From Bactericera cockerelli (lineage: Eukaryota > Arthropoda > Insecta > Hemiptera > Triozidae), in contig CM044957.1 in assembly GCA_024516035.1 (NCBI GenBank), forward strand, positions 20,898,676 through 20,962,675: DNA of 64,000 nt. Direction: 5' to 3'. Below the pieces are notes generated by a model, which was given only the letters and a program-made list of their open reading frames with translations, searched no databases and was not told where the DNA came from. Positions 1-11,800 of the stretch are shown in pieces; within the stretch, counting starts at the first letter, position 1; the number at the start of each line of letters is the position of its first letter. Position numbers and translations under genes: made by a program.

Positions 1-3000
1 AAATGTAAAATAAATTTTCCTAGCTTCGGTCGTTTTTCCGTGAGACCCGAAAAACCATATTTCACCGCGAAATCTGCAAAATTGAAAAATCATCTCCGTT
101 GCTATAGTACTTAGACACATGTATTGCACATGTATGGATGTAGTTTGACCTACAGATTACAAAAATGTAAAATAAATTTTCCTAGCACTGTGGTTTTTCC
201 GTGAGACCCGAAAAACCATATTTCACCGCGAAATCTGCAAAATTGAAAAATCATCTCCGTTGCTATAGTACTTAGACACATGTATTGCACATGTATGGAT
301 GTAGTTTGACCTACAGATTACAAAAATGTAAAATAAATTTTCCTAGCACTTGTGGTTTTTCCGTGAGACCCGAAAAACCATATTTCACCGCGAAATCTGC
401 AAAATTGAAAAATCATCTCCGTTGCTATAGTACTTAGACACATGAATTGCACATGTATGGATGTAGTTTGACCTACAGATTACAAAAATGTAAAATAAAT
501 TTTCCTAGCTTCGGTGTTTTTCCGTGAGACCCGAAAAACCATATTTCACCGCGAAATCTGCAAAATTGAAAAATCATCTCCGTTGCTATAGTACTTAGAC
601 ACATGTATTGCACATGTATGGATGTAGTTTGACCTACAGATTACAAAAATGTAAAATAAATTTTCCTAGCACTTGGTGGTTTTTCCGTGAGACCCGAAAA
701 ACCATATTTCACCGCGAAATCTGCAAAATTGAAAAATCATCTCCGTTGCTATAGTACTTAGACACATGTATTGCACATGTATGGATGTAGTTTGACCTAC
801 AGATTACAAAAATGTAAAATAAATTTTCCTAGCTTCGGTCGTTTTTCCGTGAGACCCGAAAAACCATATTTCACCGCGAAATCTGCAAAATTGAAAAATC
901 ATCTCCGTTGCTATAGTACTTAGACACATGTATTGCACATGTATGGATGTAGTTTGACCTACAGATTACAAAAATGTAAAATAAATTTTCCTAGCACTTG
1001 TGGTTTTTCCGTGAGACCCGAAAAACCATATTTCACCGAGAAATCTGCAAAATTGAAAAATCATCTCCGTTGCTATAGTACTTAGACACATGTATTGCAC
1101 ATGTATGGATGTAGTTTGACCTACAGATTACAAAAATGTAAAATAAATTTTCCTAGCTTCGGTGGTTTTTCCGTGAGACCCGAAAAACCATATTTCACCG
1201 CGAAATCTGCAAAATTGAAAAATCATCTCCGTTGCTATAGTACTTAGACACATGTATTGCACATGTATGGATGTAGTTTGACCTACAGATTACAAAAATG
1301 TAAAATAAATTTTCCTAGCACTTGTGGTTTTTCCGTGAGACCCGAAAAACCATATTTCACCGCGAAATCTGCAAAATTGAAAAATCATCTCCGTTGCTAT
1401 AGTACTTAGACACATGTATTGCACATGTATGGATGTAGTTTAACCTACAGATTACAAAAATGTAAAATAAATTTTCCTAGCACTTGTGGTTTTTCCGTGA
1501 GACCCGAAAAACCATATTTCACCGCGAAATCTGCAAAATTGAAAAATCATCTCCGTTGCTATAGTACTTAGACACATGTATTGCACATGTATGGATGTAG
1601 TTTTGACCTACAGATTACAAAAATGTAAAATAAATTTTCCTAGCACTTGTGGTTTTTCCGTGAGACCCGAAAAACCATATTTCACCGCGAAATCTGCAAA
1701 ATTGAAAATCATCTCCGTTGCTATAGTACTTAGACACATGTATTGCACATGTATGGATGTAGTTTGACCTACAGATTACAAAAATGTAAAATAAATTTTC
1801 CTAGCCTTGTGGTTTTTCCGTGAGACCCGAAAAAACCATATTTCACCGCGAAATCTGCAAAATTGAAAATCATCTCCGTTGCTATAGTACTTAGACACAT
1901 GTATTGCACATGTATGGATGTAGTTTGACCTACAGATTACAAAAATGTAAAATAAATTTTCCTAGCACTTGTGGTTTTTCCGTGAGACCCGAAAAACCAT
2001 ATTTCACCGCGAAATCTGCAAAATTGAAAAATCATCTCCGTTGCTATAGTACTTAGACACATGTATTGCACATGTATGGATGTAGTTTGACCTACAGATT
2101 ACAAAAATGTAAAATAAATTTTCCTAGCACTTGTGGTTTTTCCGTGAGACCCGAAAAACCATATTTCACCGCGAAATCTGCAAAATTGAAAAATCACTCG
2201 TTCATCTCCGTTGCTATAGTACTTAGACACATGTATTGCACATGTATGGATGTAGTTTGACCTACAGATTACAAAAATGTAAAATAAATTTTCCTAGCTT
2301 CGTCGTTTTTCCGTGAGACCCGAAAAACCATATTTCACCGCGAAATCTGCAAAATTGAAAAATCATCTCCGTTGCTATAGTACTTAGACACATGTATTGC
2401 ACATGTATGGATGTAGTTTGACCTACAGATTACAAAAATGTAAAATAAATTTTCCTAGCACTTGTGGTTTTTCCGTGAGACCCGAAAAACCATATTTCAC
2501 CGCGAAATCTGCAAAATTGAAAATCATCTCCGTTGCTATAGTACTTAGACACATGTATTGCACATGTATGGATGTAGTTTGACCTACAGATTACAAAAAT
2601 GTAAAATAAATTTTCCTAGCTTGTCGTTTTTCCGTGAGACCCGAAAAACCATATTTCACCGCGAAATCTGCAAAATTGAAAAATCATCTCCGTTGCTATA
2701 GTACTTAGACACATGTATTGCACATGTATGGATGTAGTTTGACCTACAGATTACAAAAATGTAAAATAAATTTTCCTAGCACTTGTGGTTTTTCCGTGAG
2801 ACCCGAAAAACCATATTTCACCGCGAAATCTGCAAAATTGAAAAATCATCTCCGTTGCTATAGTACTTAGACACATGTATTGCACATGTATGGATGTAGT
2901 TTGACCTACAGATTACAAAAATGTAAAATAAATTTTCCTAGCACTTGTGTGTTTTTCCGTGAGACCCGAAAAACCATATTTCACCGCGAAATCTGCAAAT

Positions 3001-5199
3001 TGAAAAATCATCTCCGTTGCTATAGTACTTAGACACATGTATTGCACATGTATGGATGTAGTTTGACCTACAGATTACAAAAATGTAAAAATAAATTTTC
3101 CTAGCACTTGTGGTTTTTCCGTGAGACCCGAAAAACCATATTTCACCGCGAAATCTGCAAAATTGAAAAATCATCTCCGTTGCTATAGTACTTAGACACA
3201 TGTATTGCACATGTATGGATGTAGTTTGACCTACAGATTACAAAAATGTAAAATAAATTTTCCTAGCACTTGTGGTTTTTCCGTGAGACCCGAAAAACCA
3301 TATTTCACCCGAAATCTGCAAAATTGAAAAATCATCTCCGTTGCTATAGTACTTAGACACATGTATTGCACATGTATGGATGTAGTTTGACCTACAGATT
3401 ACAAAAATGTAAAATAATTTTCCTAGCACTTGGTTTTTCCGTGAGACCCGAAAAACCATATTTCACCGCGAAATCTGCAAAATTGAAAAATCATCTCCGT
3501 TGCTATAGTACTTAGACACATGTATTGCACATGTATGGATGTAGTTTGACCTACAGATTACAAAAATGTAAAATAAATTTTCCTAGACTTGTGGTTTTTC
3601 CGTGAGACCCGAAAAACCATATTTCACCCGAAATCTGCAAAATTGAAAAATCATCTCCGTTGCTATAGTACTTAGACACATGTATTGCACATGTATGGAT
3701 GTAGTTTGACCTACAGATTACAAAAATGTAAAATAAATTTTCCTAGCACTTGTGGTTTTTCCGTGAGACCCGAAAAACCATATTTCACCGCGAAATCTGC
3801 AAAATTGAAAAATCATCTCCGTTGCTATAGTACTTAGACACATGTATTGCACATGTATGGATGTAGTTTGACCTACAGATTACAAAAATGTAAAATAAAT
3901 TTTCCTAGCACTTGTGGTTTTTCCGTGAGACCCGAAAAACCATATTTCACCGCGAAATCTGCAAAATTGAAAAATCATCTCCGTTGCTATAGTACTTAGA
4001 CACATGTATTGCACATGTATGGATGTAGTTTGACCTACAGATTACAAAAATGTAAAATAAATTTTTCCTAGCACTTGTGGTTTTTCCGTGAGACCCGAAA
4101 AACCATATTTCACCGAGAAATCTGCAAAATTGAAAAATCATCTCCGTTGCTATAGTACTTAGACACATGTATTGCACATGTATGGATGTAGTTTGACCTA
4201 CAGATTACAAAAATGTAAAATAAATTTTCCTAGCACTGTGTTTTTCCGTGAGACCCGAAAAACCATATTTCACCGCGAAATCTGCAAAATTGAAAAATCA
4301 TCTCCGTTGCTATAGTACTTAGACACATGTATTGCACATGTATGGATGTAGTTTGACCTACAGATTACAAAATGTAAATAAATTTTCCTAGCACTTGTGG
4401 TTTTTCCGTGAGACCCGAAAAACCATATTTCACCGCGAAATCTGCAAAATTGAAAAATACATCTCCGTTGCTATAGTACTTAGACACATGTATTGCACAT
4501 GTATGGATGTAGTTTGACCTACAGATTACAAAAATGTAAAATAAATTTTCCTAGCTTGTGGTTTTTTCCGTGAGACCCGAAAAACCATATTTCACCGCGA
4601 AATCTGCAAAATTGAAAAATCATCTCCGTTGCTATAGTACTTAGACACATGTATTGCACATGTATGGATGTAGTTTGACCTACAGATTACAAAAATGTAA
4701 AATAAATTTTCCTACACTTGTGGTTTTTCTCGTGAGACCCGAAAAACCATATTTCACCGCGAAATCTGCAAAATTGAAAAATCATCTCCGTTGCTATAGT
4801 ACTTAGACACATGTATGCACATGTATGGATGTAGTTTGACCTACAGATTACAAAAATGTAAAATAAATTTTCCTAGCACTTGTGGTTTTTCCGTGAGACC
4901 CGAAAAACCATATTTCACCGCGAAATCTGCAAAATTGAAAAATCATCTCCGTTGCTATAGTACTTAGACACATGTATTGCACATGTATGGATGTAGTTTG
5001 ACCTACAGATTACAAAAATGTAAAATAAATTTTCCTAGCTCTTGTCGTTTTTCCGTGAGACCCGAAAAACCATATTTCACCGCGAAATCTGCAGAATTGA
5101 AAAATCATCTCCTCTGCTATAGTACTTAGACACATGTATTGCACATGTATGGATGTAGTTTGACCTACAAATTACAAAAATGTAAAATAAATTTTCCTA
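1..5199. repeat. Satellite DNA array, ~162 bp monomer, about 32 copies
   Basis: The sequence is a head-to-tail array in which the phrase TGTAAAATAAATTTTCCTA recurs every 161-163 bases, giving about 32 monomers. The array continues past the left edge. Monomers are nearly identical. Most differences are one-base length changes in A or T runs, and one short variable box lies between CCTAG and the phrase TTTTTCCGTGAG. Each monomer carries the near-palindrome ACATGTATTGCACATGT. The last monomers before 5199 differ more, as expected at the edge of an array homogenised by unequal exchange. Short open frames inside it are by-products of the repeat and are not genes. Confidence 0.97.
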
Positions 5200-5219
5200 A
5201 TATTTATTAATTCCGATAA

Positions 5220-5928
5220 ATTTCTAATGTTAGAAATCGGAAGTATTGTGTTCGTTTTTGTAAAAAAAAAATATTTTTTTTCTCCGATTTCAATTTTTTT
5301 TTCTCCATATTTCTGGAAGTTTCATAACATCCTGAGCAACTTTGGTTTTGTGTCCGTCTGTCGGTCTGTTAAAAATATACCTGATAACGCGCAAATCTCG
5401 GTAACTACTCAACGGATTTTGATGACATTTTGCACACATATAGGAGACGTTCTGTAGATGGTCCCATTTAAAATTCATCAAATTCGTACTAGCGGTTCTG
5501 GGTGAAAGAGACCATGCGCCTGACCACCAACTTTTTACTTAAACGCTTATATCTCCGTGAACGGTACACCCGATTTGGATGAAATTTTGTATGTACGAGT
5601 ATATGCATATTATTGTTTTACATAATTATGCTATAAATATTTATTTGTTAATTTATTATAATTGAACTCTGATATTTAAGAAAATCCGAAATTTTGGACA
5701 AAAAAGTCAAAAAATAAGGTCCACTACTTGTCAATACTCAATTTTTTGTAAAATATAGAATGTAGGAAAAATAGTATTCTACCACATAAAACAAATTTGA
5801 AGAAAATCGGTTAAGCGATTTTGGAGATACAAGTGATTTAGTATAAAATCTCAAAATTGGCACGTGTATACAATGTGAAACAATCACGAGGAAGTATTGT
5901 GTCCATAATTGGCAGTGTTTTTTCTCTT
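5220..5928. repeat. Dispersed repeat family A, copy next to the satellite
   Basis: This block shares several phrases with 54140-54805 and, more weakly, 52280-52700: a stretch containing GAGCAACTTTGGTTTTGTG, a stretch containing AACGCGCAAATCTCG, and a right end containing GAGGAAGTATTGTGTCC. The right end alone also occurs at 46536-46570, and the left end alone at 25497-25555. No coding potential or terminal inverted repeat was recognised. It is probably a non-autonomous mobile element of unknown class. The satellite array stops at its left edge. Confidence 0.7.
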
Positions 5929-5999
5929 CGTATCATACCTAATAAGAAGTTCTCCCTTATTTTGCAAAGGGAAATAACCAGATGTGACCAAGTACTATC

Positions 6000-6480
6000 A
6001 TGTTGGCGACTAGTTCGGTAAGAGAGAAATCACGTAGCAGAGTACGGGTAGACCACTCGTTAGGTCTAAAACGTAAAAAAAAGTCCCAATACGGAGCGCG
6101 TATTAAGGGCTAGTTAATTTAAAAATAAATCCTGTTGTGAAGTACGCGTTGACGCCCATATAGGTATAAGATATATTTCGTTGCAGAGTATGAGCAAACA
6201 GTTAGTTAGGTAAAAAGCGTGAAATAATAATCTCTTCAAGAAGTAGGGATTAAAGGCTAGTTTAGTATTAAAGAAATCCCTTTACAATGTACGGGTGGAC
6301 GACTAGCTATGATCAAAATATAATGTAATAGTCGCGTAACGAAATACGGATTCACGGCTAGTAAAATGTAAAAGAGAAATCCAGCTGTGAAGTACGGATG
6401 AACGCCCGTGAATAAAAAGAAAATTCCGCTGCTACGGGTAGTTAGATATAAAATAACTTTCGTTTCAGAGAGTCATTACC
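6000..6480. repeat. Strongly diverged short tandem repeat, ~48 bp units
   Basis: Variants of one phrase, roughly GAAATCC..GT(T/A)G..GAAGTACGGGT.GACG.CTAG, return about ten times. They are visible near 6026, 6083, 6125, 6174, 6220, 6268, 6330, 6373, 6421 and 6450. Spacing is uneven, about 45-60 bases, and identity between units is low, so this is an old decayed array. No gene was recognised here or in 6480-6880. Confidence 0.55.
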
Positions 6481-6879
6481 ACTACAAAAGTATAAATAAT
6501 TGTAAAGAATAATAAGGGGGGGAAAGCGTCTGGTGGACTTGAAATCTTCCAAAAACACGCACTCTCAGTTAAAGGAAATATTACGTTAAAAAAGAAGGAA
6601 AAAAATAATCGATGGTAAAATTTGTTTTAAAAAATGATGTACTTTTTTTTATTTAATAATTATAATAAGTAATAATGGCTAGTAATTACCATTGGGTTTG
6701 TGATTGGTTTGTAAAACCAATTGTAGGAGTGAAATTATTCTCCCCGAATTTCGGCCATTGAACTATCCTAAATCTCCTTTTCGAAGTCATTCTTTTAATT
6801 ACGCGCCATTTCTGCTCCCCTTTTCAATCTCAGAAAAAATATTTCTGGAACAGAAATCGAAAAGGAGAGTGAAATCCGA

Positions 6880-7490
6880 GGGGTATTTTTCTTTTGAAAA
6901 AAAAAAAAAAATTCCAGGTTCGATATTTCCTAATATTTCCTTTTTATTCCAAGGTCAACTTCACAACATTCGTGAAAGAAAAATGCGTTTCGGTACTTTA
7001 AAGATAAACAATGGACTTAACTTAAAGCGGGGGTTTTTTTTGAACGAAACGAACCGAAGCTGACCTGGTCACTGAAATTCACTTTTTTTTATTTGACCGG
7101 ATCGAAAAATCCTGACCGGAGTGGACCGGCTCGTTCGTTCGGTCATGGCTTTTGTTTCGGTAAGAAGAAAAAGAAGTGGATAATTTCAAATGCAAACAAA
7201 TACCGATATCTTTAATGTAAACAAACCAGAGTTCCAAATATCAATTTATTTATTTTTCAAATTTTGGTTGACCAGAGCTGACTGTTCGGTCTCGTTCAGG
7301 CTTTTCGTTCAATTAAAAAAAACCGCTTCTATAAAAGAACTGGAACCAAGAATTTTCTACTTCCATTTTGGTTAACCAAACTGGAAGAAAAATTTCCTCT
7401 TCCAAAAGAAAAATGACTTACTTCCAGTTTAGTTCATTTTATTCCAGTTTGATTAACTTTGGTTAGAAAGAAAAATACGGCTCTAGACTA
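6880..7490. repeat. Dispersed repeat family B (MITE-like), copy downstream of Tor
   Basis: This block shares long phrases with 44180-44490, for example CATTCGTGAAAGAAAAATGCG here against TATTCGTGAAAGAAGTATGCG there, and TTTTGGTTAACCAAACTGGA in both. The end near 7458-7488, reading CTTTGGTTAGAAAGAAAAAT, is the reverse complement of the start of the other copy near 44190. This suggests terminal inverted repeats. The two copies flank the Tor gene. Positions 7491-7671 show nothing further and probably belong to the Tor 3' untranslated region. Confidence 0.6.
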
Positions 7491-7671
7491 GTTAGCATTG
7501 GAAGTATGCTCACTAATCTAGACAGCTATTTCAACTCGAACTTTCAATCTCCGTTTGCACTCTCTGAGACATTTGAACGCAATTTGACCGTAAGCTGACG
7601 GTTGAAACGGAGATCCAGGGATTTTGAGACTGGCAAGTGTTCCTGGAACAGGCTACTGGGCTATTATTTAT

Positions 7672-8835
7672 TTACCAGAAGGGACACCAGCCAATGTAAC
7701 ATTGACAAAGATTTTCATTGGCAGTCGCTTGGTGTATGAGAAGATCAACTTGCTTCTGTACCACGAGCATTTCTTCGTGCGAGAAATCTCTTCCAGTGAG
7801 TTTGTCCCTCACTCGAGTGATGATAGTGAGAGCTTTCTTGTTGAGAGCCTCAGGCTGCGACGTGTCTCCTAGCATGCTCTCCCTGCTAGCTTTCTTGCTC
7901 TGCAAGGATCCTGTGGGTAAGTCCGGTTCTATTTCTAGAGGTTCTTGTGAGGATGACACGGAGGCTGCCTCTGAGCTCTTGCTACGCTTTGCCTTTGCAG
8001 CCACTACAGGGGTTGCCCCCTCTATCAGCCTCCAGTTGAGGAGCGGATCATACACAAAAGCTTCTAGTACTGCCATCAAGCTGTCCTTGTTCCTCCTCAG
8101 CACAGACATCACACTCTCGCAAGTCTTCTTGTAAGTGCCCTCAATGCCTGTCACCTCCATAGCGTTGATTAGCATGCGAGTCAGGCGGAATGGTATTTTC
8201 TCAGGGAACTTTTCTCGTGTCATGGCTACTTCAAAACAATCTCCGAAATCAATATGAAGAATCTTGCCGCTCAGTCTGTCTAACATAAGATTGGAAGGAT
8301 GTCTATCTCCTAGACCTAGGATATATCCAACCATTGACATAACGGCCAGAGAGCGAGTGTAGTTTGTACGTCGATCAAACCAGACTTCACTAGAAGGAGA
8401 TTTGAGCCAGAGTAGCCTGGCGAGGTCATCTCCTTGCGTGTGTTCCAGCGCATGCTCAAACACCTCTACCTTCTGCATGAGGGTGAGATGGTCATAGTCC
8501 GGGGCCATACGGAGCATGATGCGGTGTTCTATGTTTAACAAGATCTTCTTCTTCTCCCGATAATCTCGAATGAGTGTGTGCAACGTGTCACAATGGGGAA
8601 CCCAGCCTATGAGACCGGAATTCGTAGAGAGTGGTATCACAGCATATCTCTGAATGGTGAGATTCCTGCGAAATGTGTCGGGATCATTGAGTAGGAGAGT
8701 ATTCACGAGACCGAAGAGTTGCATCACACGTTCGTCTTGTCGAAGGTCCTCGTGACCCTTCAATAGGAACATATAGTCGTGACCGTTGGATCCACGAATA
8801 CACAGCTTGCGGGGTCTCTGCTTGGACGTGATTAC
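7672..8835 (-). CDS. Tor PI3K-like kinase domain and FATC tail (exon 32)
   Basis: A single 1,164-base exon encodes the catalytic domain and the C terminus. Visible motifs are the ATP-site lysine in [15 protein letters not shown], the catalytic loop [12 protein letters not shown] (its D near residue 2216), the metal-binding DFG in [11 protein letters not shown] (near residue 2235) and the activation segment ending [14 protein letters not shown] charged, serine-rich linker follows, corresponding to the negative regulatory region of mTOR. The last 33 residues are the FATC domain ending [13 protein letters not shown]. All catalytic residues are intact. A splice acceptor lies at 8836-8837. Confidence 0.97.
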   Translation of the reverse strand, partial: VITSKQRPRKLCIRGSNGHDYMFLLKGHEDLRQDERVMQLFGLVNTLLLNDPDTFRRNLTIQRYAVIPLSTNSGLIGWVPHCDTLHTLIRDYREKKKILLNIEHRIMLRMAPDYDHLTLMQKVEVFEHALEHTQGDDLARLLWLKSPSSEVWFDRRTNYTRSLAVMSMVGYILGLGDRHPSNLMLDRLSGKILHIDFGDCFEVAMTREKFPEKIPFRLTRMLINAMEVTGIEGTYKKTCESVMSVLRRNKDSLMAVLEAFVYDPLLNWRLIEGATPVVAAKAKRSKSSEAASVSSSQEPLEIEPDLPTGSLQSKKASRESMLGDTSQPEALNKKALTIITRVRDKLTGRDFSHEEMLVVQKQVDLLIHQATANENLCQCYIGWCPFW

Positions 8836-11800
8836 CTGTAAATTAAATGGATGGTTATTATTACATGTTCATCAAGGATAGAAAAACAAGAAAATATCGT
8901 TGTTTAAGATGGTATCAAAAAATAAATACTTTCTTGTCCTTAAAAAAAAAATCCACGTTCCACGCACGCATAAAAAGTTATGAGCAATGAATGGACTGTT
9001 TTCAAGTCGTTACTATACGATGGTGTTTTAGTTCTTCAAAATCAATTAGAATTAATACAAACCGATATCTTTTTCCATTTCTAGCCCAGGAGAAATAAAT
9101 ACAATTCAATAGGTTAGAAACTAAACTTGATATTTTAATTAAAAGATTTTTTCTCCTTGTTTATATTCATGTATTGCTAGGATATTTTGTCTACTATTAT
9201 TGTTAGTATATATTTGTTTTAAACTTTGTAAATATACAATTATACAGAGTGTAACTCAATTAGATGTCTACCCGAAAGGAGGTTATAAGTCAAGTATAGC
9301 GCTACAAAAAAATCTAACTTATATTTTTATCTCGAAGAATTTCGGAGATAACCGCCATTTTATTTGTTTTTTTTTAGATCTAAACGACCTTCTCTCACGT
9401 GTTTTATCATAACTTCGGAAATATGATAGACAAAATAAAAATATCTTCAATCAGCCAACAAAATATACAAACTCATGTTGTTAATTGTTTTTCAAAAATA
9501 AATTGTTGATTACACTTTAGACGAGCTGGAAGATGGAAAACCCGCTCAACCGGGTGCAACTGCTATACGTTGTATCATTGTGAATAATTACCCCAGACAG
9601 CGGCAAATTTACCAAAAATTTGAAGTATTGTTTTGTTGCAAAAATTCAAGTCGCTAGCTTAAAAAGTCGAGAATTTTTTTTTTTTGTTGATTGTGCCATA
9701 GCCATGCTACGTAAGGCACCTATACAAATTTAATGACAAATTTGTTGGAACTCATTTATTTGTGATTTCTCTTTCCTTTTTTCATTTGTTATTGAATTTG
9801 GTTCAGCCACTCCTTTTTGAAGAGCCTTTTCGTATTTTTATGGTAATATTTTCAAGTTTTAGGTAAATTAAATTTGCCGCTGTCTAGAGTAATCATTTAC
9901 AATGATACAGGGTATAGCAGTTAAACCCAGTTATGCGGTTGAGCGGTTTTTCCAACTTCCAGCTCTTCTAAAGTGTAATGAACAATTTATTTTAGAAAAA
10001 CAATTAACATCATGAGTTTGGATATTTTGTTGGCTAATTGAATATTTTTTTTAAATTTTATTTTGAGTTATGATAAAAAACGTGAGAGTGTCGTTTAGTC
10101 CCAAAAAAACAACAAATTTACGGTTTGCTCTGAAATGCTTCGAGATAAAAATATACAGTTAGGCCGGCCATTCACGATCAGTCCAAACTGTCAGTTTGGA
10201 CTGACAACTGAGATGCTCACTCACGTTCAGTTAAAACCGTCAGTTCTCACAAATCTCACAATGGATTCCTACGACGACATCGCTGTTCTCGGATTATTTT
10301 TCGTAATGATCAAGAAAAATAAAAAAAGAAAGCCTAAAAGTCGGTTTGCGGATATCGTTAGCGGAAGCTCCAGACTTGATAGATTGTTCACATTTCTTTC
10401 TTTCCTTGTTATAGGCTGACCTCAGGCTGTTGATTTTAGCAAGGTCAGACTTTACGGTGCCATCACTGTCTATTTCAGTTAGTTTCTTTGCTAATTTTGT
10501 AAGGGCAGCATTTTTTAAATTACGGTCTTTATATTCCTCGGAATTAACTTTCCAGAGACAGGGCTCTGATCTTAAAATTGCGATGAAATCGACTCTTGTT
10601 TGAGTTGCCTTTTTGCGCGACATTTTTAAATAATCAAAATCGGTAATCTGAACTCTGAAGAGATTGGTTAACTGAGGACTGAAAGCGCCATTCACATAAA
10701 AAATTTAACTGTCAGTCCAAGCAACTTCAGTCCAAAATATAAATGTTTTATAATCCTACAGTCCAACTGATTAGTCGAATTGGACTGTCAGTCCACTGTC
10801 ATTCACGTCAGTCGAAAGTATCTGTCAGTTTGAACTGATCGTGAATGGCCGGCCAACAGTGTAGCAGTTGGACCTAGTTATGCGGTTGAGCGGTTTTTCT
10901 AAATTTTGCGGTTGAATGAAATTTTGAGAAATGCTGAAACACTTTCTTTTCAATTATATAAAGGGGAAACATTTTCTACTGGGTGTTATTTTTTTTATCA
11001 TTATCAGGGCCTTTGGAATCTTAAATGGAATTACCCTGTTTGTGATACATTTCTTTAAAGAAGTTGTCATTAAGGTAGGAATTAATAAACGTTCTTGTTA
11101 TACCTCTGTGGCGCTAAGTCACGGATTGCGTACTGTGTAAGATAGGGAAAACTGACGCTTAGCTTGTGATGTAAGTTTGTTAAAAAAAAAAAAAAAAAAA
11201 AAAAACAGGACCAGAGATATGATATCGTACCTTGCATTTCAGAGGTTTCAGCCATTTTTTATAATAAATTATTTGTATTTTTGTAAAAATTGTTAAATAC
11301 ATTTATTCCAAATGTGCGGATTTTCATCTTATTTATTGAATTCACCTGTAAACTGCTCTGAATATAGGAAATGCGGACGACATCCTTGCCAGGAATATAA
11401 GATCCAGGTACCGCCAGTTCCAAGTCTCTGCATGCCAGTAACTTGGGACTCACATACTGGAGCTCCAGAGATGTTAGTTGAGGAAGTTGACGAGAAATGC
11501 GACGGAATACATGGTAGTAGAGATCCCAGGCTTGGTTCAAGTCCCGGACATTTCCGGAAATTTTGTACCTGTGTGTAAAAAAAGAGAACAATCATACAAC
11601 CCTCTAGAACAGTCTAGAATCTAGATCCATAAAAATAAAAAAGAATTGTATTATAGAAGTGATTTTTATCACTTGTGCAGTTAAAAGTCACTTCTTTAAT
11701 AAAATTATTTTGGATTGCATTTTAAAGTTGTTATATTAGCGTACCCTGGGGTATTTTGTCTGGCTCCTGGTACTGGTTACAGCATATTTCGGTCCAGAGT

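Noticed and set aside
1576..4177. Several 60-90 codon open frames inside the satellite
   Set aside because: They are the same monomer translated repeatedly, interrupted by one-base length changes, with no independent coding evidence.
7624..8134. Plus-strand open frames opposite Tor exon 32
   Set aside because: They are antisense shadows of the strongly conserved kinase and FATC coding sequence.
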